The notes beneath the pieces are model-generated. The model ran no database searches. It had not been told where the DNA came from and worked only from the letters and a program-made list of their open reading frames with translations. A program made the translations under genes and the position numbers. Below, in pieces: positions 37,634-48,910 of a DNA stretch of 64,000 nt; position 1 is the first letter of the stretch, and each line of letters begins with the position of its first letter. Origin of the DNA: Welwitschia mirabilis (lineage: Eukaryota; Gnetophyta; Gnetopsida; Welwitschiales); assembly GCA_051453625.1 (NCBI GenBank), contig JBOZIK010000001.1:65223293-65287292 (forward strand). Reading direction: 5' to 3'.

Positions 37634-38028
37634 TGATTAAATGAAATTGAACTTATAATACAACTAAATGAGGACCTAGTATCATTCTTTCCATAGGAAT
37701 GTTAGGTAAAACACATAAATAGAAATTCAAAGATACTATAACTAGATTAAAATAAAAATACAAATTAATAGAATTCTGAGAAAGAAACTTTAAGTGGAAA
37801 AATTAGCAAAATGAAATAATACTCAAAGAACTAACTTGAATATTTCCATAAGTAAAATTTCCTTATTTAATAACGTCACATAATTAATTTTTTAAAAATT
37901 AATTCATCAATCTCATCATGGCTCTGATCATAATAACATAATCTTATTCACTACATAAGTGATGGTTAAATCCCTTTATCACTTTTATTCTTTCATAGCA
38001 TATCCATAAGTTTGATAAGTAGGATTCA
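37634..38028 (-). mobile_element. 5' LTR of Athila/Tat-like element, first part
   Basis: Aligns with 24079-24490. It is interrupted at 38028 by the copia element and resumes at 43570. Confidence 0.75.
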
Positions 38029-38726
38029 TGTTAGTCATATTTAACTTGCAATTTTTTCCCCCACTCCATTTGAGATGTTTCTTGAAATTGGTAGATGGTA
38101 TAGAAGTTATAGGATCTTAAAGAAAATGTTATAAAGCATGTAAACTTGTTTTTTGTAACTCTTCCTTATTGTAATTATTATCTTCAAAGGAGGTAAAGAG
38201 AAGTCTAAGGGGTTCTCTACAAAATTTATTTATTTATATATATAATCTTAAAATAACTGCTACTTAAAAATATAAAATAGGGGAAAATCATTCTTGATGT
38301 TGAGCATCTTGTATTTAATCCAATTCTACCACTTTTACATCTCTACTACTTTCATTCTCTAATTACTCTTATTATTACTACTACAAGCTTTATATTATTT
38401 TTAAGAAAGAGTACTTTTTATATATTTCAAGAGGTGAAAAAATAGTTTTTCAAGAGGTACAGTTATTTCTATATTGTTTAAGTTGCTTGTTTTAATCTTT
38501 TTAGATTCTATAATTATTACTTTATTAAAAATGGCTCAAAACATGATTATCTGGTGATTATTTTATAATTCAAAGGTTAATATAGGGTAAAATCATTGTG
38601 TTTTTAGTTAAAATTACATTCTATTTTATCATGTTTAAATGTTTTAAGTCATGTTTTCATTTGGTGCCCTACAAAAGCAAAATAGGCTCTTTTAGTGGTG
38701 TAGGTCTTGAGGCCTAGCTTCCTTCA
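38029..38726 (+). mobile_element. 5' LTR of copia element
   Basis: TGTTAGTCAT to CCTTCA. It matches 42846-43564, for example GAGATGTTTCTTGAAATTGG in both (38070 and 42902). Confidence 0.85.
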
Positions 38727-38728
38727 TC

Positions 38729-38740
38729 TAGTATCATATC
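38729..38740 (+). other. Primer-binding site of copia element, decayed
   Basis: TAGTATCATATC agrees with the tRNA-iMet type site at 9 of 12 positions, two bases after the LTR end. Confidence 0.5.
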
Positions 38741-38839
38741 ATAGAGGTTAAAAGATGTTACATGAATTCAAGTTTTAATTTTTAAAGAAAAGAACTTTCA
38801 ATATTGGTAAAAAAAAGATTAAAATAATTTTGGAGGTAA

Positions 38840-39530
38840 ACAAAGCATGGAAAGTGATTGAGAATTTATTAAAAATAGTTATAGTGGTAGAGTACCAACT
38901 AATGATGAATAACCAAAAGAAGGAAAATGTTAAAAGAAATAAGAAAGATTCAATAGCTAGAATTATCATTTAATCTAGGTTACATGATACAATTTTTTCG
39001 AATTTCATAATAAGAGACACTACAAAATAATATTGGGATGTTCTTGAAAATGCATTTAAAGGTACAACCAAATTCAGTAAGTTAAACTCATGAAAGCAAA
39101 GAGGAAGTTTGATACCCTTATAATGTTTGAAGGTGATCCTCTTAATAACTTTCTTAAAATATTATAAAATATTAACAAACTTGTAAAGCTTGGAGAACCA
39201 AAATCTGAAAGACCATTAGTGAAGAAAGTAGGTCATACATCAGTCTCTCACAAGTATCATTATTTTTTTGTAACTATTATGAAGTTTAAAGATTTGGATA
39301 ACTATTATTTATGTGATCTTATTATTTCTTTGATAAATCAAGACAAGATTAAAAGAACAAAGGAGTAGTTTAATAGTGATTTTGTTATAACAAGAGGAAA
39401 TAGGAATTACAGAGATAGTGGTAGAGGAAGAACTTACTAGAATAGCTTTTGAAATTAGATACCACATGAAAGAAGAGGAAGAAGTTCAAAGAAATATTTA
39501 GCTCAAGAGGAGTAATAACTCCATAAGAAA
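38840..39530 (+). pseudogene. Copia gag remnant
   Basis: Plus-strand frames give KAWKVIENL near 38845, then an I-F-S-N-F and YWDVLENAFKGTTK block near 39030-39070, then KFKDLDNYYLCDLIISLINQ near 39280. This is the UBN2 gag pattern of copia elements. It is broken by stops. No clear zinc knuckle was found. The minus-strand frame at 38775-38969 is antisense to it. Confidence 0.8.
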
Positions 39531-40089
39531 CAAGAGAAAATTTAGATGTACAAAGGCAATAATATTACAACAACAACAAAAGAAGCACATGCAACTATTA
39601 TGGCATGTATGGACAATTTGAAAAATATTAATCAAAGAAAGAAGAGAATTATAGCTACCTAAAATTCAAGATAAAATCAATAATACTAGAAAGACAATAA
39701 GGATTCCATCGCAACAACTTAAGAACAAAGCATGTAGCAACATGCAATAATCTTTGAAGAGATCTCTACATCAAATTTAACACAAAATGCACTAGTAGTA
39801 ACTTAAGAAGCTCAAACAACTTAGTAAGAGAATGGTGAAAGCATCTACAACATGGTGTGTATACTTACTTTATAATGTATCACAAATGAGTCCTAGATTC
39901 TAATTGCTCTAATCATCTTTGCAAAGATAAACATTTTTTTAAGCATTTGGAGTTAAAATATTTTGGAGAATTTAGCATTAGAAATGAAAACAACATTAGA
40001 ATTGAAGGTATTAAAACTTTTGAACTTTCTTTTAATGATGAAAAATGCATATAAATTAGAGATTATGTTATACTCATACTTTAGCATAT

Positions 40090-40455
40090 AATATTTTTTT
40101 TAGTTAGGCATCTTACCCAAAAGGGTTTAATATTGAATTTAGTGGAGATATGTGTAGCATAAAGAAACAAGAACCAATAGTATTTTGTGTTTTAAAAGGA
40201 ATAAATAAAATCTATTTAGAATAGCCATCAATGATGAATTTTATAGCATTTGCAAGAACAACAACAAGAGGATAATTTTAGCATGCTAGTTTAGGACATG
40301 TTGATAATAATTACTTGTAAAAAGTTGTTTAAAAAACAAATTGTAGGAGGAATGGAATACTATGAAGAAATAAGTGGACAATAATTTAAATATTGCATCA
40401 AAGCAAAGTTAACAAGAAACAGCCATTCAAGTATTCAAGAAAGGACAAATACAAA
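40090..40455 (+). pseudogene. Copia pre-integrase domain remnant
   Basis: Just before the integrase the frame gives ARLGHVNNNYL-like and CIKAKLTRNSH segments, the zinc-binding His/Cys region of the GAG-pre-integrase domain (H-x-R-x-G-H ... C-x-x-x-K). The upstream protease was not clearly seen. Confidence 0.65.
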
Positions 40456-40456
40456 G

Positions 40457-41177
40457 TTGGAGTTAATCCATTTGAATCTAATAGGACCAATACAACCTCA
40501 AGAAAGAAGTGGACTAAGGTATGTTTATGTTTTAGTTAATGACTTTAGCATATATTACTGGGTGTATACAATGAAGGAAAAATTTAAAAAAATTCATTTT
40601 TTGAAGCTTTTTAAAGTTCATGTTAAAAATGATTTCAATGTAAAAGTTAAAATAATCATATTAGATCAATAAAAAAATGTTTATTCGAATGAGTTAAAGT
40701 CATTTTGTGATCCTAATGGCATTATTTAAGAAAGAACAATACCATATACACCTAATGTAAATGGTGTAGCAGAAATAAGAAATCATACTTTGTTGGAGAT
40801 GACAAAAGCAATGCTGAATCATGTAAAAGAACCATATAACATGTGGAATAAAGCAATGTATACTATAAACTATGTCAATAATAGACTCATCAACAAGCAC
40901 AACTTGGAGAAGGCATCATTTGAATTGTTAGTTATGCAAAAACCCAATCTTTTTCATACAATACATTTTGTCAATAAGTGTTGGGTATGTACCATCACAA
41001 ACAAAAGGTAAACTTTATGATAAAGTAATAAAAGTAGTTTTTCTTGGATATGATAAAGGAACTTCAAGTTGGAAATGCATNNNNNNNNNNGATGTAAAAA
41101 CTAGCAGTTTTATAATTTTAAGAGCAATGAAATTTAAGCAAGACAAGCTTGGTTTTGAGGTAAATAATTCTAGTTAA
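40457..41177 (+). pseudogene. Copia integrase remnant
   Basis: Open pieces at 40457-40672, 40790-41011 and 40968-41177 overlap in different frames and together cover the integrase core. The start reads MELIHLNLIGPIQ; the first catalytic Asp, normally after H-T, is Asn. LVNDFSIYYWVYTMKEKF follows, then ILDQ near the second catalytic position, ahead of a stop. IPYTPNVNGVAEIRNH (near 40740) keeps the catalytic Glu. The C-terminal part has VVFLGYDKGTSSWKC before a 10-N gap (41081-41090). At least one stop and one frameshift separate the pieces. It would integrate element DNA; this copy is inactive. Confidence 0.9.
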
Positions 41178-41529
41178 AGTATTTATTTACAACAATTTTC
41201 TAATAGTAAAGAATTTTTTGCAAATCAAACTAGCAGCAATTTATTGAAATATGATCCACCTGATTTAATTCTTAATAAAAAATTTAAGAAAAGAGTTATA
41301 AGATAGGAAGCAAACATTATGGCAATAACATGCAATATTCAAGAATCAAATACTATAGAAGAAGCAATTCAAAATAAGCAATGATAGCGAGTAATGCAAA
41401 AGAAAATGTAGCAAATTAAAAATAACAATACTTGAAAGCTTATTTCCAAACTAAAAGATAAAAAGATGATTTCTACAAAATGAGAGTATAAAGTGAAAGT
41501 AAATCAAGAAGACAAAGTAATAATTTTGT

Positions 41530-42300
41530 AACAAAGATTAGTTGAAAAGGAATCCATGAAAAAATAAATAATTGATTATTTTAAAACTCATGTGTCTATT
41601 TCAAGAATCAAGATCATTCAATTACTTCTTTTATTGGTACTTCAATTTGATGTAAACGTTTATTAGCTAGCTATTAGTTCAACCTTTCTAAATGGTATTT
41701 TAAAATAATAGGTGTATGTAAATTAGTAAACAAGTTTTATGGAAAAAAACATGAAAAATCATGTTTATAGGTTGAAGAAGGTACTTTATGATCTCAGGAA
41801 AGCACTAAGAGCTTGGTGCACTACTTGCATAACCATCTATTCAAAACCGTTATACAAGTCGCATTATAGAATCTAGTGTATTTCATAAGTGGAAGGATGA
41901 TAAGGTAATCTTTATTTTAGTTTATATAAATGATGTTCTTGATTTTAAATCATGTAAAAAGTTATTAAATAAATTCAAAAGAGAAATGCAAGAAGTATTT
42001 GATATGAAAGATTTGGATCAATTGCAATATTCTCTTGGCTTTGAAGTTGAATAAAATAAGAATGGAATTACATTCTATTAAAGTAAGTATGTAAGATATT
42101 TATTGAACAATTTTGATATGAAAAATGCAAATTTAGTAGCAACACCATTATCATATGACTTTGATAAAAACAAGAAGTAAAAAAATTAAATGCAACATAT
42201 TTTAGGCAAATAATTAGATCTTTAAGGTATCTCACATATTCTATACTAGATTTAGTATTTTTACTAAACCAAATGAGTAACACTTGAAGGTAGTAAAGAA
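41530..42300 (+). pseudogene. Copia reverse transcriptase remnant
   Basis: The frame shows AISSTFLNGILK near 41670, VYRLKKVLYDLRKALRAWC near 41765-41820, and the active site as FILVYINDVL (41911-41940), where the first Asp of the Y-V-D-D motif is Asn. REMQEEFDMKDLDQ-like and SKYVRYLLNNFDMKNANL-like segments follow. Stops and short frameshifts interrupt it. The minus-strand frame at 42068-42283 is antisense. Confidence 0.9.
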
Positions 42301-42349
42301 AATTTTGAGATATGTCAAAGAAACCATAAGTAAAGAACTACAATTTACA

Positions 42350-42838
42350 AAAGGTATGAATACTTAGTTTTCATATAGTAATGCTAATTTAGGAGGTGAT
42401 TTGAAAGATAGAAAAAGCACTTTAGGAACAATGATATTTCATGACTTGAATCTAATTTATTGGAAATCCTATAGGCAACAATGCACAACTTTTTCTTCTA
42501 TAGAATCAGAATACATTGTAATGTGTAAAGCAATAAAACAATTATATGGATTGTGAAGGTAATGAAATAAATTCATTTAAATGTAAATACTCCTATTCCA
42601 TTATTTTTTGATAATGTTCCAGTAATAAATTTAGAAGAAAGTTAACTACAACATAAAAGTACCAAACACATTAATATTAAGTACAACTACATCAAAGAGA
42701 AGGTAGAGGACAAAATAGTGATACTACATTATGTGAATATAAAACACCAAGTGGTTGATCTTCTAGCAAAGGAAACAAAGAGGGAAAAAATGGAAGATTT
42801 GATGTACATTATAGGTTTAATCGACTTACAAGTTAAAT
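42350..42838 (+). pseudogene. Copia RNase H remnant
   Basis: The frame from about 42380 reads SNANLGGDLKDRKSTLGT, then IYWKSYRQQCTTFSSIESEY, covering the catalytic Asp-to-Glu region (S-S-x-E-x-E-Y retained; the first Asp changed to Asn). The C-terminal part, with frameshifts, continues to about 42790 (a NHQVVDLLAK-type segment). RNase H removes the RNA strand during reverse transcription. Confidence 0.85.
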
Positions 42839-42845
42839 AAGGAAA
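42835..42845 (+). other. Polypurine tract of copia element
   Basis: AAATAAGGAAA directly precedes TGTTAGTTAT of the 3' LTR. Confidence 0.65.
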
Positions 42846-43564
42846 TGTTAGTTATAGTTAACTTGCAAGTTATTCCTTTTTTTTTAATGTTTTATTGGTT
42901 TGAGATGTTTCTTGAAATTGGTAGATGGCATAGAATTTGTAGGATCTCAAAGAAAATGTTATAAAATATGTGGACCTCTTTTTTATAACTCTTCCTTATT
43001 GTAATTACTATCTACAAAAGAGGTAAAGGAAATTATAAGGGGTTCTTTACAAAAATTTTATATATAAATACATGTATATATATAACTACTATTTAAAAAT
43101 TTGAAGTAGAAAAGAATCATTCTTGATGTTGAGCATCTTGTGTCTCATCTGATTTTGCTACTTTTACATCTCTACTACTTCAATTCTTTGATTACTATCC
43201 TATTATTATTGCTATAGGCTTCATTTTGTTTTTAATAAAAATTATTTTTAATATATTGTAAGAGGCGAAAAAATAGTTTTTCAAGAGGTATAGCCATTTG
43301 CATGTTGTTTGATTTCTTATTTTAATATTTTTAGATTCTCAAGTTATTTCTTTTTTATAAATAGCTTAAAAATAATGTTAGAGTGCTTGTTTTATAATTT
43401 TGAGCTTAATCCATATCCTTTAAGATTAAATCGAAGCATTTCTAGTTAAAACACACACTATTTTTTCATTTGCTAACATTGTAAGTCATTGTTTTTATTT
43501 GGTGAACTACATAAGTAAAATAGGTTCTTTTAGCTACACAATTTCTGAGGCCTAGCTCCCTTTA
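42846..43564 (+). mobile_element. 3' LTR of copia element
   Basis: Aligned with 38029-38726. It ends CCCTTTA where the 5' LTR ends CCTTCA. Confidence 0.85.
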
Positions 43565-43569
43565 ATTTG

Positions 43570-44448
43570 ATTCCCTAGAACTACCAAATAATGACAAGTT
43601 ATAAAACCAAAATATAAAGAAAGGAGATTAACTTAGGAATATAAATAACTTGGTATATTTATAGCTCATAACCAAGCATTCTAAGTATGAATTAATGCAC
43701 ACTTAAAATCAATAAATGGAAAGTAACTTTTATTGAACGTAAGAATCACATTACATTAAAGAAGAATGCTTAAACTAAAAACATCAAGCTAGATTTAAGG
43801 ATAGTCCACACCCAAAGGGGTATAGAATGACATCATGAAGAAGTATTTGCTCTAAAACATTTGCCAATAATATATAAAATGATATATTAAGGGGTGATTA
43901 GTGCTTTTAGTAAGTGAAAATAAGGTTGAGGTGATTGGAATCCTTTGTCTTCTAGTGGTAGATGGTGATTATAATCCTTTGCCTCATAATGTTAGGTAGG
44001 ATGGATAAGATTTTATCCTATAGAATTAGGTAAAATATTCATCATGAAGCATTAGGTAGGCTAAGTGGATCTTCCATATTATAGTGTTTAATGGATTTTG
44101 TGCTCAAATTAACTTCATTACTAGATAGTCATACAATCTACCATACCTACTTGGAGTTGGATTTCTCAACCAACTAGTACTATGGCCACATGTCTTTAGA
44201 GCCATCTCCACATGTCTCCATTATCACTTCCATGTGTTTTGAGTGCCACCACAACATGTATTTATAACATGTATTCAAAATATGGATAAAGTCCTAAAAA
44301 TATAAGGGGAAAACACATAAATTTACTCATGACATTGAAACAATCATAGAATACATGTTTTTATGATAATATAATTAAATTATTATATTTAGATATAATA
44401 AATTGGCCTTAAATACTTGATAAAATTATCAATTTTTATATCTTATCA
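43570..44448 (-). mobile_element. 5' LTR of Athila/Tat-like element, second part
   Basis: Continues the alignment with 24500-25384 after the copia insertion, including the CACATGT repeat at 44185-44275. It ends ATCTTATCA. Confidence 0.75.
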
Positions 44449-44453
44449 CCAGC

Positions 44454-47400
44454 CTAATTTAATCATATTATTAACATATATAATAGGAAATATTTACATT
44501 TTTGAATAATAACTTTAAAAATAGTTCCAGAAACATTACATTCTTTCTTAATTTTTTAGCCTTTTCTCAAGCATAAATTTGCTTGATATGATGTAAAAAC
44601 ATTGTTTTTCTTCATTTTTTGTGTTCACATGCTCCATTAGTTGCTCTACATAAGATATCATTATCATTATAAAAATAAAAAGTATTTCATATTATAGATT
44701 TTGTTAAAAATATTTCATATTTTATTTGAAGAGTTAGAAAAAGTTTGTTGCATATACTTGCCCTTTTTTCGCTTATTATAACTATAGTAAAACCATTTTT
44801 CTAGGACTTGTTGAATACTTTTATTTTTAAGTTTGTAGTTTGAAAACCTAGAATTATTTTAGCTTGGACATACATCAACGATTAGATTTAACTAAAGTAG
44901 ATTTGTTTCCTAATCCAAGGAATATTGTTGAGCCTTATGTTCATAATAGGATTTAAATAGGCTCACATGAAAGATTAGATGAATTCTAGATTTTTTTATG
45001 TAGCAATTTTAATTTATATGAAAGTTTTTAATTATTTCAATGATCTTGAACGGTTCATAATAGTAAAGGACTGATTTTTTATACTCAGTAAACTTCTTTT
45101 AGATTCAATTTATAGTAGAACTTTATGTCCTATTTGAAAAATTTAGTTATAATAGCATTGGTTATAAAACCTCTTATATTGGTCTTGGCCTATTTGTAGT
45201 TGTTATTTAATCTTATTGATAATCTCCTTCATAACCTTCACTTCTAAATGTAGTTGTTAATTTCATTACCTCTTTGAGTAGGATCTAGCTAACTAACTAG
45301 AGCCAAAAAATTTCTCTCATATGTCGTTTGAAACAAAAAGCATTAAATGAAAGCTTAGAAGATTTAATTATAAGTGAAATTAGCTAGATGTAAGTAACTC
45401 TCCTAATTCTTCAGATTCCTTTCTACATAGAATCTTAGTATGTATTATAGAGTTATATTAATACTTTTTTTCTATCCATTAGTTTCTAGATGAGTGCTAA
45501 ACTAACTCTTGATTCTTAGATAATGGAAGAAGATCTAATAGAATTCAAATAAAAATTTTAGCTCTCTATTAGAAATAATGACATATGGGACTCTAAGTGA
45601 CCTAAAAGTTTTGTACATAAAATGTAAATTCCATTCTTCTATTTTATTGATACTTCTAGCTATAACAAAATGATTTATTTTATTAAATCTATTAACATAC
45701 AAAAAAATATCATCATGTTTCTTTTGGTGAGAAGTAATCCTATAATGAGATCCATTATATTCTGCTTTCAATTGCACTTTAAAAGACTAAAAGGCTAATT
45801 CTATTAGTATACCTTGTTTAATCTTAATCTACTAATAATTAGGGTAATTTGTAATATTATTTTTAAGATCATCCTTTATTATAGGATAGAAGAAGTGCTT
45901 TTTCAAACCATGATAATTATTTGTAACTATGAACTAACCTATGTAACACACTTCATGCATTTTTATAGTAATTTTTTTACCATTCTTCTTGTTAAATTTA
46001 GAGTATTCTTTTTTTGCTAACATGAAATCTCAAAATAAGACATCATTATCCATTTTCTTTTTATCCCCACTAGGGCAAAGATGTATTTACAATATGGTTT
46101 TTGGAAATTACTTCTTTAAGATAGTAAATAAATTAGTTATTACTATAGTTAGTAACATTTAAGACATTTTACTTATGATGTTTCTTACCTTTTTCTATAG
46201 GGATTGGATTGAAGGTTAAAATCTATCAAAATTTGTCTCCATATCCTTTTATCACATATTAAATAATAATTTCTTTTAAAAATATTGTAAACTTTTATTA
46301 TTTGTTTTTAGTGAAAATTTTCCTCTCAATAGATATTATTGTCATACCTTAAGAGAGCAAACTATTATGAGTAGTTTCAATTTATGAATGGAATACTTTC
46401 TTTAATTATTGTTTAGTTTTCTAAATTTAAAGGCTATCATTTAGTCAGTTTTTCCATCTCAGTAATCTTTAAAAGGGGTGTTGTGGTAAGCATAAGTTTA
46501 ATTCTTAAGAAATATTCTTTACATTGATTCTTAAAATTAAAGATGAAGGTAGATCTAATCAAGTCAGCCAAAAGGACTACATTATAAACATTAAGAAACA
46601 CTAGCTATCATGACAAGGAAGGTCATTTTTTAAAATAATTTTTTAGATTAAAAACTCCTAGTCTAATACTTAGATAATAATACCATTGAAGCATCTTTTC
46701 ATTTTGATTTTGATGCTTCATGTAAGATAAGAACTTGTATGATCTCTTCATATATCTATTAGACTTATTTATGTGTTCTAATATTGTCCATCTTTATAAT
46801 TTAGCTTAATAATTATTTTATATGTATGTTAGTTTTTTTTTCCATTGAACAACTTAAAAGTATATAAAATTTTAAATAATGATGTAAGAACCATAAGATC
46901 TATAAGCATCTATGTGACTGCTTATCCAAGGATTTAAATATTTGAAAAGGACCTCCTTTAGTTTAAAACATATTATTTCCAAACAAAAATATTAATGTTA
47001 TTCTTTATGTTTTAGTTTTTCTTTTGTTTTATTTTTATTTGTAGATTTAAATAATAAATTTCATTACTTTCATTACTAGGCTTACATCTAATTACTATTC
47101 TCTAAATATATTCATACCCTATTTTAAGAATTATATGTTCTAAATTTTTTTAGATAGTCTTTAATGTTTTATTTCATTTTCAAGAGTAGTTTTCTAAAAT
47201 ATTTTTAAGTAGATTAATTATAAACTTAATCATCGTGAATCATTATTAAAAGAGAATAAAATTAGAAAATATATCCCTTTATTACTTAATGATTAATTAA
47301 TAATTAAATATATATTGTTTACCACTATTTTGAAATTAGTATCAACAAAAAATATTTATACATGATTAATGAGATTGTTTCTTAACTAATAAACTTTAAG

Positions 47401-47805
47401 AACTTTGAAAATGTTTTTTCATTTCATTCAATCATATGCCTTGCAACATGTTTTAATTAAATGAAAAATAGAAGAGTAGAACCTTTACATCTCTTCAGTA
47501 TCTTAATGGTTGTAAGAAAATTATTAAAACAAGATAAGATTTTTCATAAAATCATTTTTTTAAAGGTATGACCAAAAAAAAATAGATTTGAATTTGTTTA
47601 TGATGGTTTTAACTGTAATTCTATAAAAACTACTATTAGAGTAATAGGAAAAAAATTTAAATGTTATGTGTTTCTTACATTATAGGTAAAAATATTTAAC
47701 AAAAGTGCAACAATTACAAAGTAAAAATTGTAAAACATTTCAAAGATCTGAGTGAGGGGTTAGTGTGTAATGTTCATCTTTTCATAACCTAAAACTTCAA
47801 ATTTT
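44454..47805 (-). mobile_element. Internal region of a truncated gypsy element (left unit)
   Basis: It lies left of the PBS at 47806-47817. Integrase is recognisable at about 44990-45990, leaving only about 1.8 kb between it and the PBS, too little for gag, protease, RT and RNase H. None of these was recognised there, so an internal deletion is likely. The 3' LTR expected on the left is absent at the Athila/Tat junction. Confidence 0.65.
44990..45990 (-). pseudogene. Gypsy integrase remnant (left unit)
   Basis: On the minus strand the N-terminal zinc region reads HFFYPIIKDDLKNN and YQQIKIKQGI (about 45835-45900). The core follows: IMDLIIGLLLTKRN (the first catalytic Asp retained), then, after a frameshift, DDIFLYVNRFNKINHF and VPYVIISNRELKFLFEF (45535-45777). 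The second catalytic Asp is Asn. Downstream, to about 45290, a stop-rich region matches the stretch holding the third catalytic residue and the A-x-F-x-Y-N segment. The family is clear, and the loss of frame and of the catalytic residue makes it inactive. Confidence 0.8.
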
Positions 47806-47817
47806 GCTCTAATACCA
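47806..47817 (-). other. Primer-binding site left of the middle LTR
   Basis: The minus strand reads TGGTATTAGAGC, 11 of 12 bases of the tRNA-iMet type site, three bases from the LTR terminus TGTAATGTCC (plus strand) at 47821. Confidence 0.8.
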
Positions 47818-48369
47818 ACATGTAATGTCCTAAATCTACATTCAAAATCTTTAACTTGTAATAACTACAACTTGAAATGATTTTCTAGAAATCATAGATA
47901 AACGATGCTTACTCTGTGTGTTATTAGAACTTAAAAACTCATAACATAAATCTCTAATAATGAAATAATAAGGTATATTATATTCTTCAAATAAGATAAT
48001 TTCATAATCCTATATAAGACAATTAATCACACTATAAAATTAAATTGAAAAATATCTTTTATTTTCAAATACAAACTTATTTATTATAACAAAATAAACT
48101 ATCAATAAATTTGTACAAGTCTCAAGGATACTTATGATCCTTTTAGTATTATTCATACAATAAATAGGAAAGACATATAGATGACACCCAGTTATATTAC
48201 ATCCATTAGCTCATTTTTGCATCATCCTTTGCAGTGTTTCCTGTACATGCAAGTGTGTTATGATGACTATAACCTTCATAGTTTCTAGTATGGCTCATGG
48301 TAAGGAACAGGTAGGTATAGGATTCTCAAGTACTGGGTAATGAATTACAAGAATACCTAGGATGTACTA

Positions 48370-48545
48370 CCAAAACAATCCAAGATTCATTGCCAAAATA
48401 ATTTAAGATAAACATTAAAAATAATACAAGAGTGCAATGCCAAAATAATTTAAGAAGTATAGTTAAAATAATCTAATAGTTCAAGGTCAAAAAATCCAAG
48501 ATGTAATTAAGATAATCTAAGAATGAAATGCCAAAACAATCCAAG
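48370..48545. repeat. LTR minisatellite, CCAAAAYAATCCAAGATG type
   Basis: Imperfect repeats of a CCAAAACAATCCAAGATT-like unit alternate with variants such as GCCAAAATAATTTAAGAAG. It is also present at 56550-56755 and not seen in the third LTR. Confidence 0.75.
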
Positions 48546-48614
48546 ATTTTCAAGTGATGAACTTATGAAAATGAAATGAGAATAATAAATTTTTCATATA
48601 TTTTTCCTTTTTTG

Positions 48615-48910
48615 CCTTATCTCATTCAATGATCTATAGGATCCACTACCTCATTTAGCAATCTATGGAATTCTCATAAATTCTTCATATATTTTTCTTT
48701 TCCTTTTGTTGTCTCATTAAGCAATTTATGGGATCCACTACCTCATTTGACGATCTGTAGATTTCTTATATTCTCATACTTCACTACCTCATTCAGTAAT
48801 CTGTGGAGTCCACTACCTCATTTAGTAATCTATGATATTATCAATCCAATTGCCTCATTTGAGTATTTGTGAATTCTCACATTTCACTGACTTATTTGAT
48901 GACCTGTGGG
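48615..48910. repeat. LTR minisatellite, CCTCATTTRRYRATCTGTGG type, about 8 units
   Basis: Units such as CCTCATTTAGCAATCTATGG and CCTCATTCAGTAATCTGTGG recur with irregular spacers (about 30-50 bases), often followed by a TCCACTA or TTCTCA linker. The same array occurs in the two other LTRs at 56815-57115 and 59062-59262. Confidence 0.85.

Larger units (their letters stand above)
38029..43564 (+). mobile_element. Ty1/copia element with all coding domains in outline
   Basis: LTRs 38029-38726 and 42846-43564 frame gag, pre-integrase, integrase, RT and RNase H remnants in copia order on the plus strand. The insertion splits an Athila/Tat-like LTR. Flanking bases ATTCA (38024-38028) and ATTTG (43565-43569) could be a decayed 5-bp target duplication. 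LTRs have clearly diverged by substitutions and small indels, so the insertion is old, but it is younger than its host LTR. Confidence 0.9.
24079..44448 (-). mobile_element. Athila/Tat-like gypsy element split by two nested insertions
   Basis: Two LTR copies frame this block: 24079-25384, and 37634-38028 joined to 43570-44448. A polypurine tract follows the first copy on its right (25385-25396). A tRNA-Asp-like PBS precedes the second on its left (37613-37628). Both place the element on the minus strand. The outer flanks, CCAAC (24074-24078) and CCAGC (44449-44453), agree at 4 of 5 bases, as an aged target duplication would. A copia element occupies 26225-35096 of the internal region and another occupies 38029-43564 of the 5' LTR. 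The remaining internal DNA is only about 3.4 kb with no recognised protein, so this may be a non-autonomous or deleted derivative. Confidence 0.7.

Noticed and set aside
38775-38969. Minus-strand 64-codon hydrophobic frame
   Set aside because: It is antisense to the copia gag; hydrophobicity comes from reading A-rich sequence in reverse.
40700-40900. Minus-strand 66-codon frame
   Set aside because: Antisense to the copia integrase remnant.
48615-48910. CRISPR-like array of regular repeats
   Set aside because: The units are degenerate, spacing is irregular, spacers are related, and the array recurs in sister LTRs; it is an LTR minisatellite in a plant genome.
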